DNA from: Meridianimarinicoccus sp. MJW13
GTDB lineage: Bacteria > Pseudomonadota > Alphaproteobacteria > Rhodobacterales > Rhodobacteraceae
DNA length: 64,000 nucleotides
Assembly (NCBI RefSeq): GCF_014901205.1
Contig: NZ_JACNMU010000002.1
Location: forward strand, 62,001 to 126,000
Direction of reading: 5' to 3'
In this document: piece after piece, positions 56,693 to 64,000 of the stretch
Numbering within the stretch: the first letter of the stretch is position 1
Layout of the letters: every line of letters begins with the position of its first letter
The notes under the pieces: model-generated
Database searches by the model: none
What the model was told of the DNA's origin: nothing
What the model saw: only the letters and a program-made list of their open reading frames with translations
Position numbers and translations under genes: made by a program

Positions 56693-56723
56693 CAGATAGG
56701 CCTTCCAGTCGCTGGAAGGTCAA
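56693..56723 (-). promoter_or_regulatory. CueR-type promoter of copA-cueR
   Basis: On the minus strand TTGACC (56723-56718) and TATCTG (56698-56693) are 19 bp apart, the over-long spacer that MerR-family activators correct by bending DNA. The spacer holds a perfect inverted repeat CCTTCCAG-TCG-CTGGAAGG at 56701-56719, matching the CueR operator core (CCTTCC...GGAAGG). Confidence 0.92.
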
Positions 56724-56813
56724 GCCCTGCGTGCCGGATTGCGTAACGCATCCGGTTGCCGTGCCCGGCGCGCGATCCTAGGCTGCTGCAAACCGACCAC
56801 TCAGGACCGCGAA

Positions 56814-57443
56814 ATGATCGATCTGTATACCTGGAGCACCCCCAACGGGCGCAAGATCTCTATCCTTCTGGAAGAACTGGGCGCCCCCTACGCGGTGCAC
56901 ACCGTCAATATCGAGACCGGCGAACAGCATGACCCGGCGTTCCTGCAGGTCAGCCCCAACAACAAGATCCCCGCGATCCATGATCGTGACACCGGGCTGT
57001 CGTTGATGGAATCGGGGGCCATCATGGTCTACCTCGCCGAAAAGCACGGCCAGTTCCTGCCCGCAGATCCGCTGGCGCGGGCGCGGGTGATGCAATGGCT
57101 GATGTGGCAGATGGGCGGTTTTGGCCCGATGCTGGGGCAGGCGCATCACTTTCTGTACCCGACACGCGGCAAGTCCGAATACGCCGAAGAGCGTTATTCC
57201 AAGGAAGCCAGGCGGCTGTACGGCGTGCTGGATCGGCAGCTGGCGCTGGGCGATTGGGTTGCGGGCGATTATTCCATCGCCGACATGGCCATCTTTCCCT
57301 GGGCCGCGCGCCATCCCCGGCAAGAGATCGACCTGGCCGAATTTCCCAACGTTGCGCGCTGGTACCGGGTGATGCAGGATCGCGCGCCGGTGCAGCGCGG
57401 CTATATCGTGCCCGATGCCAGCCAGGCGCTGCCCCGGATCTGA
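56814..57443 (+). CDS. glutathione S-transferase (YfcG/nu-like)
   Basis: A 209-residue GST: thioredoxin-fold N-domain (LYTWSTPNGRKISILLEELG, SPNNKIPAIHDRD, LMESGAIMVYLAEKHGQ) and helical C-domain (YSIADMAIFPWAARHPRQEI). The S-T-P-N-G opening and N-N-K-I-P-A resemble the disulfide-reductase YfcG group. It binds glutathione; substrate unknown. ATG 56814 follows AGGA; the longer frame upstream overlaps the copA promoter and is not used. Confidence 0.9.
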   Translation: MIDLYTWSTPNGRKISILLEELGAPYAVHTVNIETGEQHDPAFLQVSPNNKIPAIHDRDTGLSLMESGAIMVYLAEKHGQFLPADPLARARVMQWLMWQMGGFGPMLGQAHHFLYPTRGKSEYAEERYSKEARRLYGVLDRQLALGDWVAGDYSIADMAIFPWAARHPRQEIDLAEFPNVARWYRVMQDRAPVQRGYIVPDASQALPRI

Positions 57444-57533
57444 CCCTGCGCACCTGATGCACGGCGACCACGACCGGGCCGGAGGGATGCGCTGACACTC
57501 GACAATTCGCGCTGGTGGTGAAAGAGAAGTCAC

Positions 57534-59327
57534 ATGAAGCTGCGCATATTTGGCAAATCCAGCGAGTCGGACGGCAAGCCGTTCTTCACCGCGCAGGATC
57601 GCGAGAACATCGCGTGGTTCTGGAACTCGTACCTGAAGAAGCGGACGGTCTGGCTGTTCCTCGTGCTGGGCCTGATCCTGGTGCAGGGGCTGGTCTATCA
57701 GCAATTCCTGCGCCTGACGGAAAGCGGTCTGCGGGTCATCTTTGACCAGGGCGCGGCGCGCGATCTGTACAAGGTCTGCGCGCTGGTCTTTGCATTGTTC
57801 TTCGTGCGAGGGATCACCTCCTACGTGGTGCCGCGCACCTCGACCTGGCTGGCCTCGGGCGCGGTGATGGAATTGCGCCGCGACCTGATTGAGAAACTGC
57901 TGGTGCTGGACCTGTCGTATTTCGAACGCTCCAGCCCCGCCGATATCATCCTGCGGGTGGTGACACAGGCGCAGACCCTGTCGCGCTTCGTGGGGCAGGT
58001 GACGATCAACGCGGTGCGCGATGCGGTGATGGTGATCATCGTTTCGAGCTACCTGATCTACAAGGCGCCAGTGCTGTTCATGACCGCGCTGATCATCGCG
58101 CCGGTGATCCTGTTCACGCTGCAGTTCGTATCCCGCCGGATCAAGCATGTGCAGCGCACGGCGGAATCGGCGCTTGCCGCCTATATGAACACGCTGGAAG
58201 AGACCGTGAACGGGATGCGCACGGTCAAGATCTCGAACCAGGAAGAGTTCGAAGAGGCCCGCCTTCAGGCCACCAACGAGAAGATCCGCGATCTGCAGGT
58301 CAGGGTGCAGGCGGCGCAGGCGATCGTGCTGCCGGCCATCGATTTCGCCTCGGCCTTCGCCTATGCCATGGTCATCGGTCTGGGCGGCTACATGGCCATC
58401 AGCCCGAATCATGACATCGACGGCGCCGCGATCATCACCTTCATGCTGGGGCTGGTCATGGTCTTCGACCCGCTGCGGGCGCTGGCCAAGTTCTTTACCC
58501 AGTTGCAGCAGCAACTGGTGCAACTGGATTCGGTCCATTCGATCATGCGGCAAAAGCCCAGCATCGTGGACGTGCCCAATGCCACCGACGACTTTGACGC
58601 CGCCGCAGACATCCGGCTTGAGAAGGTGACCTTCGGCTATACCGCCGACCAGCCGCTGTTCAAGGATCTGGACCTGACTTTCGACGGTGGCAAGCGCACC
58701 GCCATTGTCGGCGCCACCGGGTCGGGCAAGACCACGGTGCTCAGCCTGCTGGGACGGCTCTATGACATTCAGGACGGCGCGGTGATGATCGGCGATCACA
58801 ACGTGCGCGATATCCGCATCTCGACCCTGCGCAAGTCGTTCTCGGTGGTGGCGCAGGACATCGTGATCTTCAACGCCTCGATCTGGGAAAACATCAAATA
58901 CGTGCGGCCACAGTCCACCGACGAAGAAATCTGGGCCGCCGCCGAAGCCGCCGAGATCGCCAAGTTGATCCGCGATCGGGGCGACACGCCGCTGGGCCCC
59001 AAGGGGGCGCAACTGTCGGGCGGTCAGAAACAGCGGATCGCCATCGCGCGCGCCTTCCTGCGCTCGGCGCCGATCCTGCTGCTGGACGAGGCCACCTCGG
59101 CGCTGGACCAGCGCACCGAAGAACGGATCAAGGGTGCGCTGAACCGCCTGTCCCAAGGCAAGACCACGATCATCGTGGCGCATCGGCTGTCGTCGGTCAT
59201 CGACGCCGACAAGATCTATGTTCTGGATCAGGGCCGGGTCGTCGAGACCGGCACCCACGCCGAGCTTCTGGCCCTGGGCGGGCTATACGCCGGCATGTAC
59301 ACGACCCAGAAGGAAGGCTACCGCTAA
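57534..59327 (+). CDS. ABC exporter half-transporter, MsbA-like (ABCB type)
   Basis: A 597-residue fused membrane/ATPase protein: six hydrophobic spans between about 35 and 310, then an ATPase domain with Walker A GATGSGKT (393-400), signature LSGGQKQRIAIARA and Walker B ILLLDEATSALD. Half-transporters of this type dimerise and export lipids or hydrophobic compounds. MsbA (lipid A flippase) or a related lipid exporter is the likely role; the substrate is not proved. It is followed by a hairpin-rich gap. Confidence 0.9.
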   Translation: MKLRIFGKSSESDGKPFFTAQDRENIAWFWNSYLKKRTVWLFLVLGLILVQGLVYQQFLRLTESGLRVIFDQGAARDLYKVCALVFALFFVRGITSYVVPRTSTWLASGAVMELRRDLIEKLLVLDLSYFERSSPADIILRVVTQAQTLSRFVGQVTINAVRDAVMVIIVSSYLIYKAPVLFMTALIIAPVILFTLQFVSRRIKHVQRTAESALAAYMNTLEETVNGMRTVKISNQEEFEEARLQATNEKIRDLQVRVQAAQAIVLPAIDFASAFAYAMVIGLGGYMAISPNHDIDGAAIITFMLGLVMVFDPLRALAKFFTQLQQQLVQLDSVHSIMRQKPSIVDVPNATDDFDAAADIRLEKVTFGYTADQPLFKDLDLTFDGGKRTAIVGATGSGKTTVLSLLGRLYDIQDGAVMIGDHNVRDIRISTLRKSFSVVAQDIVIFNASIWENIKYVRPQSTDEEIWAAAEAAEIAKLIRDRGDTPLGPKGAQLSGGQKQRIAIARAFLRSAPILLLDEATSALDQRTEERIKGALNRLSQGKTTIIVAHRLSSVIDADKIYVLDQGRVVETGTHAELLALGGLYAGMYTTQKEGYR

Positions 59328-59578
59328 CGGTTCGAAACCGGGCGCGTTTGCTGCATTCGCGACGCTTTTGCCGGGATATCCGGCAAAGCGTGGCAACATG
59401 TCGTCGCCCCTGCGGCATCTGACGAATTGATTTGCCGGGCCGCGTGATTTAATCGGCTGGTAGCCATTCATGGGCCACCACACGGTTCCCTTGCCGGAAC
59501 CGTCTGCACGGCCAAAGCTGCGGCCGGTTGCGGCCCCGGCGGATCACCATCGCACCAGAACGAAAAAGGGCAACTCTC
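59328..59578. other. 251-bp gap before icd with several perfect inverted repeats
   Basis: No gene. Three structured elements stand out: a small hairpin CGGTT-CGA-AACCG at 59328-59340 right after the ABC stop; a 12-bp stem with one bulge, ACGCTTTTGCCGG/CCGGCAAAGCGT, at 59362-59391 (terminator-like but without T-run); and a perfect 8-bp inverted repeat ACGGTTCC-N6-GGAACCGT at 59482-59503, 75 bases before icd, which looks like an operator. A possible -10 (TTTAAT) lies near 59450. Confidence 0.5.
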
Positions 59579-61801
<2,223 letters not shown>

Positions 61802-61824
61802 ACGCCGGCAGGTGAAAAAGAATT

Positions 61825-61856
61825 GGGCCGCTGCAAGAGATTGCAGCGGCCCTTTT
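61825..61856 (+). terminator. Rho-independent terminator between icd and gyrB
   Basis: Perfect 12-bp stem GGGCCGCTGCAA/TTGCAGCGGCCC with loop GAGA, followed by TTTT. On the minus strand the stem is followed by AATTCTTTTT, so it may also work for gyrB. Confidence 0.93.
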
Positions 61857-61906
61857 ACGTGTTCGGTGCCAAGGCGCGCCGGGGAGGCGTTCCCGCAGTC
61901 TGCGGC

Positions 61907-64000
<2,094 letters not shown>

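Noticed and set aside
54417-56699. A 760-codon plus-strand frame opposite copA
   Set aside because: Gln/His/Arg/Gly-rich shadow of the minus-strand ATPase, which has every expected P1B motif.
59328-59342. tRNA-like T-arm (GGTTCGAAACC)
   Set aside because: No acceptor stem, D-arm or anticodon arm can be drawn around it; it is just a small hairpin after the ABC gene stop.

Overview
The window is a compact, high-GC bacterial chromosome segment. It looks like an alphaproteobacterium of the Rhodobacterales (Rhodobacter/roseobacter type). The clues are a CcrM-type GANTC adenine methyltransferase, a class I lysyl-tRNA synthetase, a malyl-CoA lyase next to a DgcN/DgcA-type D-glutamate gene pair, a DUF1150 gene behind an Hsp20 gene, a monomeric NADP-isocitrate dehydrogenase, and a bioB-F-D-A-G-C biotin operon. 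Nearly all genes are core or conserved accessory genes. I see no prophage, plasmid-type replication gene, CRISPR array, rRNA or tRNA gene. The only mobile element is a REP-associated (RAYT) transposase gene that carries a REP inverted pair inside its own reading frame.

Layout. 1-1.3 kb: 5' part of a THUMP-domain RNA methyltransferase and an XRE-cupin regulator. 1.7-7.2 kb: biotin operon on the minus strand, genes joined mostly by 4-nt ATGA overlaps. 7.3-12.4 kb: small enzymes (ABM monooxygenase-like, rhodanese, flavin/heme-type PNPOx-like), class I LysRS and a TerB-like protein. 12.4-16.5 kb: PBP4-type dacB with nadD, then an exported gamma-glutamyltransferase. 16.8-21.7 kb: aldo/keto reductase, a Crp/Fnr regulator behind a perfect CRP-like operator, ettA, the RAYT, cspA. 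22-27 kb: acyl-CoA thioesterase, a SABATH-like carboxyl methyltransferase, dgcN-dgcA divergent from mcl1. 27-34.3 kb: DUF900 hydrolase, prs, family II pyrophosphatase, HAD, MaoC, ribF, a YcgN-type protein and threonine aldolase. 34.3-36.4 kb: groES-groEL behind a sigma70-like promoter and a CIRCE variant.

36.5-43.9 kb: an RHH-like small protein, a beta-helix/membrane protein, GNAT, DMT exporter, Nudix, an orphan phnM, purE-purK, DUF465, and hsp20 with DUF1150. 44-50 kb: trxB divergent from an Lrp gene, lgt-midA-pgeF, ubiK, rlmJ. 50-54 kb: rnhB, ccrM with three GANTC sites just upstream, and an Lrp regulator divergent from ald. 53.8-59.3 kb: copA-cueR operon with a textbook 19-bp-spacer CueR promoter, a glutathione transferase and an MsbA-like ABC exporter. 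59.6-64 kb: icd, a strong terminator, and gyrB running off the right edge.

The clearest regulation readable from sequence is the CIRCE variant at groES, the CueR operator at copA, the CRP-like palindrome at the Crp/Fnr gene, and the GANTC cluster at ccrM. Less explained items are the REP pair inside the RAYT gene, a possible small RNA between lrp and pgeF, two very small genes with good ribosome binding sites, and perfect inverted repeats upstream of icd. I found no obviously new multi-gene system; most of the window is recognisable housekeeping.
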